From contig NC_092191.1 of assembly GCF_043641665.1 (NCBI RefSeq), positions 17,143,501-17,207,500 of the forward strand: DNA of 64,000 nucleotides. The letters run 5' to 3'. The translations under genes were made by a program, and so were the position numbers. The first letter of the stretch is position 1. Each line of letters begins with the position of its first letter. Source of the DNA: Enoplosus armatus. Taxonomy: Eukaryota > Chordata > Actinopteri > Centrarchiformes > Enoplosidae. Under the pieces are notes generated by a model that worked only from the letters and a program-made list of their open reading frames with translations, had not been told where the DNA came from and ran no database searches. Positions 54,301-64,000 of the stretch are shown here, one piece after another.

Positions 54301-56816
54301 AAAAAACAATTCTGGGTCTCAGTGAACCAAGGTAACTGCTGCTTCAGCGTAAATAACATGAGCAGCTCCTGGCAGTAAACTCAGGAACTGAGCTCCGCCT
54401 GCCTGCCTGCCTCAAAGCCTGTGTAACCTTTTCATGTCGTATCCTGTCCGCCTCAGATTGTGTTGTATCCTCTCTGAGCCAGTGTCACAGCTGTGGTAAT
54501 GTTTAGATGTTTGTAGTGTTTTTTGTTAATAAATGTCATGTAAAATTTGCCAAATAAACACTGGAGGCTGGGCCTAAACTGTAGGACTGCTAGTACTTCC
54601 TACATGAGAATAGGATGTAGTCCCTCTAGTAAGAAGTTCATTTAAAGCCCTTGATAATGAAAGTATATCTATAACATTATATAGTCTTGACTAAATAAGC
54701 AAAAGTCGAAGTTAAATCTTTGGTGTAATGAACCATCTCTGGGATCAGAGCATGTATCCGTATGGCCAAGTATACATTTTCTTCCTCACTGCTTCTTCAT
54801 AGAACATTACATACCTCGCTCTGCTCACAAAGGGTGCAGAGTTGTTCGCGTGACGAACACACTTCTCTCTCCGAGCTAAAAATAGCACAGGGATGCTGCA
54901 GACATAAAGCCAAGTTCACACACATCCACAACTGGAGAAATGACTCTGAAATAACTGGAATAACCAAGCTGTTCTAACTTTTTGTTGATGTTATGTAAGA
55001 AGCGGATTGAGACCCCCCCCCCCCCCCCCAAGGCCTTTACTAGTTCAGGAAACCATTAAAGTCAAGTCAAGGTTAAAGACAATTGATATGTGTGATATGG
55101 GATAGCCACCTCTCTACACAAGAGAGGTTTGTGGTTAACAGGGCGTCAGCTAAAAGTGCATGTTTCCTTCTTCTTGCATGTGATTTTGGGAAAATGTGAA
55201 GTCGCAGGGGACGTCACGGAAGCACATTCAGTACCAACTGTTCTGAATGCAGTGCAGCTGCTCGGCCTGCTGGCTTTTGCCCATGTAACCCTAACAAGAG
55301 AAAGTTATTCAGAGTGAGGTGGAGATGAACCACATTCTCCTCTCGACTCTCTCGGCTGTGGTCGGCTTCGGGGAGATAGGAGGCCCTTTGAAGTTCAATT
55401 GCCGCTCCAAAAGTAAACTTCAGACACAAAGTCTTCCGTCCTGTGATTATTTGATTGTTGTTTACACAGGGCCAGAAAACAAATGAGGGGTCATCTCAGC
55501 CCTCCGCAAAAAATGGCCACTGTTGTTCAATCAAAAGACAGCGACAGGAAACAGGTTTTATTTGAATCATTATCTACATCTGTGATCTATACTGTGCAGA
55601 TACCGTGTAGTGTTTATACACACTCGCCGTGCTATGCTCAGTTGATACACAATTGACTTTCTTTTCAGTGATTGTAGTCATTTTTAGTAAATCACAAATT
55701 AAAATAAATGGAGAAAATAAAGGCACCCACCATCCCTTAATATCCCATTTAGATTCAACAGCTGGAGCAGTGAAATATTTGGATGTACCTACCAGTGTCT
55801 TGTGGTGATCCATCTCAATGTCACTTCATGCATTAGGGATCCAGGAGTATGTGGAGGCCGTCTCTTTCCTGCACTATATCCGTCACCGCAACCTGATCAG
55901 CCTGGAGGAGATCAACGCCAGACTGGTGTTCATGAGAACCGAGAAGGTCGATCCTGAGGTAAGTTAAAGAGGTTAAGCTGCATGTTTATTTTGTCTTTGT
56001 TTTTTGTTGTTATGTGTCATTTTACAAAAGCCAAATTTAACACGATTTAAAGGAGTAGTTCGACATTTTGGGAAATACACTTTTGCTTTCTTGCAGGTGC
56101 TTAGCCTTAGCATAAAGCCTGGCTTTGTCCGAAGGTAAAATAGCTTCATATTCATCGTACAGACATGAGAATGTAACTATCGATTGAATTCCACAAACTG
56201 TCCAACGGTTTCTTTCAGAATATGATCGTGTTGTACGTTCATTTTACATTATACAAGGCTTCTACTAGAAGCACAGCCTCACCGCTTAACAATCACATCT
56301 TGTAAATATTGTTGTCACCATCAATCTTGTGTGTAAATCCTGCTGGGATAAGGATGTCTGTGCTGAAAATCTGTGTCTTTTGTTGACATTTGTGTGTAAT
56401 ATTTTTTTATATCCTTTCTCATCCTGTTTTCATCTCAGGGCTCAGCTGAAGCCCTGCAGCCAGGGGCTCAGGTCCTGACCTTCCAGGTGACGCCCTCAGA
56501 CTACCTGCTCGGCGTGGCCGACCTGACTGGAGAGCTGATGAGGATGTGCATCAGCAGCGTGGGCAACGGCGACATCGACACACCCTTCCAGCTGAGCCAG
56601 TTCCTGCGGCAGATCCACGACGGGTTCTCCTACATTGGCAACACGGGCCCCTACGAGGTGTCCAAGAAGCTGCACACGCTGCGACAGAGCCTGGGCAAAG
56701 TGGAGGACGCCTGCTACGCCCTGCGCGTCCGCGGCTCAGAAATCCCCAAACATATGTTAGCCGACGTGTTCTCCAGTAGGACCACACTCATCGACCCTGA
56801 GGAAGGAGTGGTTTGA
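51400..56816 (+). CDS. tsnax: Translin-associated factor X (TRAX), complete 6-exon gene
   Basis: TRAX is the catalytic subunit of the translin-TRAX (C3PO) endoribonuclease, which trims RISC passenger strands and tRNA fragments. Exons: 51400-51415, 52358-52447, 52530-52644, 52850-52980, 55837-55958, 56439-56816; 852 nt, 283 residues (human 290). Junctions are GT/AG and in phase. Translin-fold runs seen: [64 protein letters not shown] and [10 protein letters not shown]. The catalytic acidic residues of human TRAX (E126, E129, D193, E197) correspond to E121, E124, D186 and E190. The first coding exon is only 16 nt. The N-terminal basic stretch that acts as a nuclear localisation signal in mammals is much reduced. 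Exon 6 is strikingly GC-rich compared with its flanks and casts a long false frame on the minus strand. Confidence 0.97.
51845..51973 (+). repeat. Interspersed teleost repeat in tsnax intron 1
   Basis: GAAGCTGGAACCAGTAATCT, a T run, AACAATTAATCCATTATCG, TTGGTCGATTGGCTAATAAT and TTTCAGCTCT. It is directly followed by a short CAAT tandem at 51977-52004. Confidence 0.6.
55013..55029. repeat. C17 homopolymer in tsnax intron 4
   Basis: A run of about 17 C, seen directly; its length may be a sequencing or assembly estimate. Confidence 0.85.
56048..56180 (+). repeat. Interspersed teleost repeat in tsnax intron 5
   Basis: TTAAAGGAGTAGTTCGACAT, TTTGGGAAATACACTTTTGC and TTTCTTGCAGG, then AGCCTTAGCATAAAGCCTGG and ACAGACATGAGAATG. 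The same family occurs at 8610-8737 in nid1. Confidence 0.6.
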
Positions 56817-56964
56817 GTCCTGCACAGCTTCAACAACAGTGTTTATGTTCTCTGTGGAGTCATTGTCTGCTTCAGTTTTGCTCCAGTTGGATGATTGTGT
56901 GTATTTTTAATGGGGTTTGACAGATGTTTCGTCACATTCTTGTTAATTTTATTGTTATTGTTAC

Positions 56965-56970
56965 AATAAA
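56965..56970 (+). promoter_or_regulatory. tsnax polyadenylation signal (AATAAA)
   Basis: A canonical AATAAA about 150 bp after the stop codon. A second copy at 57042-57047 could be used as an alternative. Confidence 0.6.
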
Positions 56971-57059
56971 AAAACGCTTTACAATAGACAATGTCATTTT
57001 TTTCTTTGATAAAGATCTGATGACTTCACTTGTTTTGCATGAATAAAGGTTCTGTGCCA

Positions 57060-60000
57060 AATATGCCAAGCTCTCCCAGTCTTTAAGCTGCTTTGATAAT
57101 GTGTGTGTGTTTATTTTATTTTTCTCTCTCTGCCCTCCCCTCTCTCTATCACACACAGATAATCTAAGGTAGGTTGGCTGCCTGCACTGACTCCATACTG
57201 TGTGGAAGAGGAACATGTGACCTTTGTACATTGTACGTGCAGGCCCACTGGCGCGCGCACACACACACACACACACACTCCCTGTTGCCTCTTCATTCTA
57301 CCGTCTTCAAACAATCCTCACCACACTGCAGTGACATAAATTCAAAGAAAGGTTTGGAGCACGTTGAGAAATATTCCTGATTATCCTCCTGCTGTTTCTC
57401 TCATCACCTGATTATTAGCACCCACACGGAGTGAGAAGCAATCCAGCTGTGTTCATGGGTGGCCACAGAGTAACGTCTGTGTAATCTATAATCAGTGAGG
57501 ACACAAGATTCTATCGTCAGATTTAAGGAGAAAGTGTGAGTCTGATTATTCAAAGCACAACAGGACTGCCTCTGTGCAGGTTTCTGTCCTGGACAGCAGC
57601 TGCAATTGCTCATCTGTGAGACGTCAGCTGGAGCTTCAGGATGAAATGTATCCGTCTCTGATTAAATCTACTTCATGTATAAAAATGTAAGATATTTGGT
57701 ATTTTGTTGGCTAATACTTTTGTATTTATCTACAAATAAGATCATCTTTTATTTCGTTCCCCTTGATGTTATGTCTTTAAGTCTGCCTCCTGGTGGCAAA
57801 TATCAGTACTACATAAGGACAACCTGAATCCTGTCTTCTGTAAGAGCGAAAACTGAAAAATATTTAATAGAAAAAAGCTGTAATTTAATGAAGCACAACA
57901 CATTTTCTGCCTTTTTGCTCATGTTTAATTTTATTTGGCCTGTTTTTAAGGTGTTGGTTTTTATTGAGGGGGTCTGAGAGACAGAAAGACAACTGGTTGT
58001 GCTGTTTGTTTTGTTTGATGTGTAAACCAATCAATGAACATATAAATTAGATGTTATACTGTATATACGTAATGTTATATTTAAATACTATTCAAACGGT
58101 TGAAATCAATTTCTGGTTAGGGTCTGTCTACGAAGGCTCTGTGCTCATGCTAACTTCCCAGTGTTCTCAGAGCTACCACTGGGCCTGACACAGACTGTAT
58201 AAATCAACAAATAAAAAGTTCTCATGACCTACACATTGAGTTATAGCAATAAGTGATAGGGAGCAGCAACGTGGAAATCAAATGATTATTACTTTAAAAT
58301 GTTTCAAACAAAAGAAAACCAACACAGCGTTTTATTAGAAATTTGCAGTGAATGATGTCTTCTGAAGGCCGACAACATGGCTGTATTAGCAGGATTTATA
58401 TAAAGGAGATTGTTAACCTAGACGACTTGAACAAATTGTAAAAAACCCTCTATAATCTTTGACTAGTAACTAAACGAAAGCAGTGTGTGGAGTGAAACCT
58501 AACATCTAAATCTGTGTGAAGCCTGACATCTACTGGTAAAAGCCAGGTATACTCTGTGAAGCACAGCCATGGATGGATTAAACAACACATGACGGTGGCA
58601 CATTCATCCCCGGTGACACCCACTCTCCCAATGCATACCCCAATATTCTAACTTTCATTTGAGTTGATACAAGCAGACATGTCGACATGCCGTTGTAGGA
58701 AAAGCTCAGGTGTAATTGGTGTAACACTATTGTGCATCTCCTAAGTCAAAAAATAGTGAGGTGAATTTCAGTGTTGCTATTTTCTCTTTTATTACCTGCC
58801 AGAAATCTGTTCATCTTGTGCTTTATATGTCTCTCTGAATAAATCTTTTCTCTTTTTGCGTCTTTTTTTGTAACAGGTGGCTCTGTTCAGCAATACACCT
58901 ATTTTCACGGCAGACATTTTGACTTGTCATAGCAGGAAAAGCACAGTTGAAACAACATTAGCTAATGATGGTTCAGTTCCATCAAGTGTCCTGGTAAGCC
59001 ATGCACAATTGGCTCACCTAAATGGAATGCAGCTGTTTTTTAATGTTATCAATTACACCTGTGCTTTTCCTGCTGTGACAAGCCAAATTGTCTGCTGAGG
59101 AAAGGTCTGTTGTCGCAGTGCAATACAGCAATTAGCAACAGTTAATGTCGAGAAACGTTGTCAATATGTCTGCCTTAGAAATCTCTCTGTACAAATCTGT
59201 TTTAATGTTTTAAAGGTCAATGTGACGAGAGTAAAAGTGACATTACAGTTAGTTACAGTCACAAAGGTAATCCAGAGATTTGGTGAGTCATCATCATCAT
59301 CATCATCTTCTTATTATCTTCCCCATCACTCTGACTGACGCCTCTCACGTGCATCAGAGAATGAAAAGTGTAGTGAAGTAAAGATAAAATAACAAGTACT
59401 TATAAAACATTTGTTGCTTGATGTATGAGTTGTACTTTGGATGAAGATAGAGAAGAGAGAAGCCACCAGTGTTAAAATACAATTATTATTTGCTTGAGGA
59501 AACACTCTGCGGCCATGGGTTGTTCTCCAGAGACACGCAGTTAGCTGACATTAAGTACCTCTAATCTTTAATACTGGACAGGTGATCTCACTCTACAGTA
59601 CATACTGGCAGTGGATTTCATCCCCTCTCTCTTACACAGCCCACACAGCTCTCTTTCCCTCCATAGTGCAGCCTAACTAAGTAAAGGCTGCACTCTGTTG
59701 TGTCGGCTGAACTGAGCTCTTCATCACTGAGTCTTGTCCATCAGCCAGGAAGCCAAATGAAAGGAACACTTGGATGTGTGGGAAGGAGGATGAAAAGACT
59801 CTATGTGGGGTCTCTTCTCATTCATTCCCATAAACAAAGGAGCACTTTTGTATTTACACCAGGATGTGCATGTCCAAAACTGCATGTTATTTTTTGCATA
59901 TTTTTAGACACCCCGACCACAGTGACTTGATCTACATATTTAATGGCCTGAATACACTAGTCTGCCAACATATAGTGTCAACAGTGCAGGGACATGTGTG

Positions 60001-60480
60001 TCCAAATACATGTAGAACTATTCAATTTACAAAATACAAATGGCAATCTATATTTGATACGACAAAATGGGCACTAGAGTCATTTTATTGAAACAATGTG
60101 TATTATGGCTCTCTTTGCATAACAAAATACCATAAAGCATAACTAACATCATCATGGTCCACAACAATTACAGTTATTTTTAGCCAATTGTAGATGTCTT
60201 TTAGTGTAATGTTGATTGCCATAGTAATCACCTTTACACTGTGCTACACAAAACACAACATTGATTATACTAATGGTCATGACTTCATCCTTATATATGA
60301 GCATTTGAACTTTAACATTGTTTATGTGACTTTAAAAGAGTTGAAGGTGGTAGGACAGCTTGTGTTTTTCATCATATTCCTCTTGTCCTCCACCAGCTGC
60401 AGTCCTACAATGAAGCCTGTCAGCATACAAACAGCGGCATGAGAGCCGGTGATGTGTCTGCAGCACTCTCAGGCTGCCTG
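57060..60480. other. Intergenic region downstream of tsnax
   Basis: AT-rich sequence with a short CA tract beginning in alternating GCGCGCGC (57251-57278), a hairpin MITE (58910-59095) and a TCA triplet run (59289-59308). No gene is supported. Confidence 0.6.
58910..59095. mobile_element. 186-bp hairpin MITE with about 42-bp inverted ends
   Basis: The left arm GCAGACATTTTGACTTGTCA continues into TAGCAGGAAAAGCACAG. The right arm TGTGCTTTTCCTGCTGTGAC continues into AAGCCAAATTGTCTGC and is its reverse complement, with only a few mismatches. About 100 bp separate the arms, and there is no open frame of interest. Transcribed RNA would fold into a long stem. No clear target duplication is visible. 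Confidence 0.8.
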
Positions 60481-60900
60481 CTGTGGTTTTGAGGCGGGCT
60501 GAAAATTCCTGAACACGTAGGAGCTGCGCGCGTTGCTCCAGCGCGACGCACGACGCAGGGGCGCAGCGAGTAACGGATTACTGATCGACTGATCGATGAG
60601 ACACAGATTTATCTCGGCTATCACTTCTGCCATTACAGCGCTTCATCGGAGGGGTTTTTTCCACCCCCCATGAGAAATATGACATGAGGACCATCTTTTT
60701 TCTCCAGACCGCTGGTTTATGCGCAACTGGAGCCACTTGTTTGCCGCAGAGGAGACGCGTAAGAATGTGGAGGACAATCATCAATACTTGTGTCAACAAA
60801 TATATATAATATTATAATGGACAAAGAAGCGCGTTTAAAAAAAGCCGGTTTTTATTCCAAAGCGAGGGGAGGTGGGGGGGGGGGGGGGGGGGGTAACAGT
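60481..60900 (+). promoter_or_regulatory. CpG-rich promoter-like stretch of a further plus-strand gene
   Basis: GGAGCTGCGCGCGTTGCTCC and GCGACGCACGACGCAGGGGC stand out as a CpG cluster in otherwise CpG-poor DNA. It ends in a G20 run at 60874-60893. With the ATG exon at 61048 it suggests a transcription start region. Inferred from composition. Confidence 0.4.
60874..60893. repeat. G20 homopolymer
   Basis: An uninterrupted run of about 20 G after GAGGGGAGGT, seen directly. It could form a quadruplex and is a likely site of length error. Confidence 0.85.
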
Positions 60901-61047
60901 CTGGGTTCACTTTTCCACAACGGAAATGAGATCAGTCCCACTGCTTGGCTCCACTTCTGCTAAAACATGGTCGATGTGACTCCGTGTAGCACCGGGATCT
61001 GACACTGTTTGACTTCTGGACTCAAACAGCTTGTTGCTAATGGAAAG

Positions 61048-61111
61048 ATGTTCGCTGGACTGATGGGGCTGGAGTGTAACTCTCTGCTTCACCACTGCGA
61101 AGTCATGGAAG
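61048..61111 (+). CDS. Candidate first coding exon of next gene (possibly disc1)
   Basis: ATG at 61048 in AAGATGT context opens 21 codons (MFAGLMGLECNSLLHHCEVM followed by E) and runs into a GTAAAG donor after one base of the next codon. It is preceded by a CpG-rich stretch at 60.5-60.9 kb. In human, DISC1 follows TSNAX on the same strand, so disc1 is the positional expectation. DISC1 is poorly conserved at its N-terminus and I see no sequence match, so no symbol is given. No second exon is recognised before the window ends. Confidence 0.35.
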
Positions 61112-62665
61112 GTAAAGATGCATCTTTTCTTTCAACTATCAGCTGCTGTTTCTCACATGAACCCAACAACGAGCGGCGGACCCTCTGCAGGAGGGACAAT
61201 AACGGTGAACAATATGGCTTCACCTTACTTTGAATACATACAAAAATGATCTTTTCGAAGGAAAATAAGGGGTAAGTCAGTGTGGATGAGATTAAGCTGA
61301 AGAAAAATCAATACAACAGTAGCAGTGCTTACATGAGAGTGTGCGGTGGGCGTAGAGTGGGTCTAAATATTGTATTCACTCCAGTAAAACAAGACCTGCA
61401 GGTCAACATGCTGTTTTGTGTCTGACTGAAGGAGGAGGATCTGTGTGTTTCCGAGGCCTTCAGCTGGTTCTCCACACTGTCACTCACTCCCTGCTAGTTC
61501 TCTTAAATGAACTGTCTTTGCATCATTCAGGTCGTAGAGGTCAAAGGCTCCCTACCACGAGTACTACTGGAAGGCTCCCGCTGAATATGGAGACAGTATG
61601 GAGACATACCTTTCATGACTTACTTTTTGCATACAGAGTTGTCTGTGACATATTTGTGTTTCTGACAGGATCCTTTCTTGTCTTCCTTCAAATCTGGGCA
61701 AACTCCATAACGCGGTTACTGCCTTGATTCTTTACAGTTTTAGTTTAAGGAGTAAGTAAGGAGGTAAGGATGTGGCACTTAGTTTTAGTACAAATATTCT
61801 TTTCAATCAGGTAACCAGTGTTTTATACCAAGCTACAAAAGCGGTGTGGTGTATGCGTTTATGCACACTGTCAGTCCTCTCCATTCAGTGCAGCCATATT
61901 CAGCTGGTTTATGATCCTCATGGGACCATTCAGGAAGTGTGGAGCTGTTTTCTTTTAAAAGTCTCACCAGAGCAGAGATTGTCATACATTATAGTTAACT
62001 TTCCTGTTAACCATTATAGGCTTTTTTCCCCAGATAGATGGATTCACTTCTCGGTCACCATTTGTCGTATTTATGGTCAAAAGGAAAAATATACAGAATC
62101 GTCGCTGACTTTCACTTCCCTATTTCTGTTGCTGTGGTCAGTCACAAGTGACGAGGAGTTGCACATCTGTCGAGCAGCGCTGCTTCTCAGGAGGCTGCTG
62201 ACATGCAGATCTGCTGGTGTGTGTGTGTCTGTCCGAGGGTGCTGAGCTTGTTCCTCAAACGTTTGTGTTTTTATGAGATCCTCTACATTCCTCTGCTCTT
62301 TGGCTGAAGCACTTTCAGCAACCAATGGGATGCAGTGTTTAACCTACGGGCTCTGAGGAGGGCCTCTTTAATCTCCAAAGGTAAATAATCTTGCCTCTTC
62401 TGGCTGAGATGCTTTGTTTTCTCAGACTTTGTGCGGAGCTTCTTTAACATTAGCAACAAGTTGCAATGAGGAAGCAGTGGGACGGTTTGGTCCTCGGTGT
62501 TGAACCACTTCAAGTCTCCGTTTGCTTATTTGCTGTTTGTATTTGTTGCCTGAATTCCTGGCAAACTATTTTAGCACAAAGCCTGGCAGGAAGCAGCAAA
62601 TGACATACCTCTGAAGGGCTTCAACCGGGATGTAGATGCCCCCCAACACACACAGACACACACAG

Positions 62666-62718
<53 letters not shown>

Positions 62719-64000
62719 GGGCCCTGAGGCATTTCCTTCCCCTTTACTGAGAAGAGCCGTCTTTGTGTAATCGAAGCATGAGAGGATACAGTAACACTTT
62801 CTATCAAGTCCTTCTCCTTTCAGCTCCTGAGCTCTTTGACTCTCCGGAGTGGGCTCTCTGTTATATCTTGACCACGCCAGATGGTGGATGGTGTGCGGTT
62901 GTATTTGGTGCCTACGGTGAGTGTTGGGTTTCTTAAATTGGTTGTGGAACAGTGGCCACGTCTGCAAAGAAACACTAATGGAGCTGTATGTAACCTGAGC
63001 TTCAGTGTGGTGGTCCCAGTGGATATAAGGCTCTTATTGAAGACCGTCCTCTGCTCTACACACATACATGTCCACAGCCTGGGTACAATGGCAACAGCAC
63101 TATGTTACTCTCACTGCAAACCCTGCCTTCCCATCAGTCGAACATCCCAACTCTCCCTTAAGTAGTGTGTCTCTTCCTCTCTGGTCACATGGGATGGTTT
63201 AGGAGTGACATCACTGGAGGTCATGGGGGGTTGAGCAGGGAGCTGTGGTGGCTTTGTAGTGGTCGTGGTTTGTTTGATGCCCCGCATGACATACAGCCAC
63301 AGACACAGAATTTGTATAACTGTGCTCCCATTGTAGAAAAAAAAAATCACAGATTTTAACAGATGATACATTTGATATTAATCTAATGTCCTTACCAGGC
63401 ACAGATGTGTTTGATTGTTACAAATGACAGTCTGAAACTGCATGTCTTATTATGCTTTTTTGAAATAGTGTAACAGGGTTTTACAATGGCAGTAGTGTGA
63501 ATGCTCCCACTGTTCAGCACAAACGTCTATGTGTCAGTGTGTCTCTGTGTGTGCGAGTGGGAAGAGAAAATTGAGAGCCACAAGTGAAGGAGAGAGAGCA
63601 GCGCAGCTGTACACAAAGGGGCTGTTGATTCCCAACATGTCAGCCTGTCTCCCTCTCTGAATCCTACACATTATGAGTATTAATCATGTGAAGCTGCGCA
63701 GGTGTCCAGCTCTGAACACAAACTGGTCTTTATTGGTCTGCTCCACATTCAGACCAAATACTGTTTACACTGGTGTTTTATCACTTCTCACTGCTTGGGT
63801 TGACGATGTCTGTCTGCAGTGGTTGTGTCATGAACCCCGCCCCCATATAAACCTTTAAAATTGTTAAAAAACATTATTCAAAACATGAACTGCATGTTTC
63901 TTTATACCTTTACACAAGTTTCTGCTGTGCAAATGACAGAAGATAGGCTTCATCATATATTGATTTTAAATGACTAATCTGCACTAATCATATGTATCAA
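61112..64000. other. Right-edge non-coding stretch
   Basis: If the exon at 61048 is real, this is its first intron. It contains a CA tract at 62646-62716 and several chance frames (for example 61772-62245 plus) without coding character. I see nothing else that can be supported. Confidence 0.5.
62646..62716. repeat. (CA)n microsatellite with CAGA interruptions
   Basis: About 70 bases of CACACA, with CAGA and GAAA interruptions in the first 20. It gives false poly-Cys-Val frames on the minus strand. Confidence 0.97.

Noticed and set aside
56551..56787. Arg/Cys/Gly-rich minus-strand frame opposite tsnax exon 6
   Set aside because: Shadow of a GC-rich coding exon; the plus frame is clearly TRAX.
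61772..62245. 157-codon plus-strand frame near the right edge
   Set aside because: Does not look like a protein (mixed hydrophobic and low-complexity translation, ends in a GT repeat). No homology is recognised.
62566..62967. Frames with Cys-Val or His-Thr runs over CA tracts (also at 484-771, 1080-1262, 16827-17084, 28989-29252)
   Set aside because: Direct products of dinucleotide repeats, not genes.

Overview
This is a vertebrate nuclear genome window. The genes have GT-AG introns, there are long (CA)n tracts, and no operon or Shine-Dalgarno architecture. The host is most likely a percomorph-like teleost: the coding exons are fish-type versions of human 1q42 genes, and the introns carry interspersed repeats I recognise as teleost families (a Tc1-like transposase fossil, a hAT-type MITE starting CAGTGGTGGA, LINE tails ending in TCTGATTCTGATT). 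Species cannot be fixed from the sequence.

Layout. 1-6.4 kb is mostly non-coding, with two inverted dinucleotide tracts and a possible 5' end of an unidentified minus-strand gene (candidate exons at 2252-2332 and about 3972-4130). 6439-18636 (minus) is a complete 20-exon nidogen-1 gene whose spliced exons total 3609 nt (1202 aa). 23619-27226 (plus) is a complete 7-exon gpr137b (390 aa), divergent from nid1 across about 5 kb. 29252-48766 (minus) is a complete 5-exon egln1/PHD2 gene (359 aa), tail-to-tail with gpr137b, with a 12-kb first intron full of transposon remains. 51400-56816 (plus) is a complete 6-exon tsnax/TRAX gene (283 aa), head-to-head with egln1. From 60.5 kb a CpG-rich stretch and a short ATG exon (61048-61111) suggest the 5' end of another plus-strand gene; by comparison with the human order this could be disc1, but the peptide does not prove it.

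How the genes relate. They are not a pathway: nid1 is a secreted basement-membrane linker, gpr137b a lysosomal 7-TM protein, egln1 the oxygen-sensing HIF prolyl hydroxylase, and tsnax the catalytic partner of translin in the C3PO nuclease. The neighbourhood is of evolutionary interest because it joins two human blocks (NID1-GPR137B and EGLN1-TSNAX) that lie several Mb apart on 1q42.

The four main gene models were assembled by hand. Every exon boundary has a GT donor and AG acceptor on the coding strand, phases match, and each spliced length is a multiple of three. I found no rRNA, tRNA, CRISPR or prokaryotic system, and no convincing previously undescribed system. The items most worth checking are a possible alternative GPR137B C-terminus, displaced RGD motifs in nidogen, a putative hypoxia element at egln1, a shortened TRAX N-terminus, and several intact-looking MITEs.
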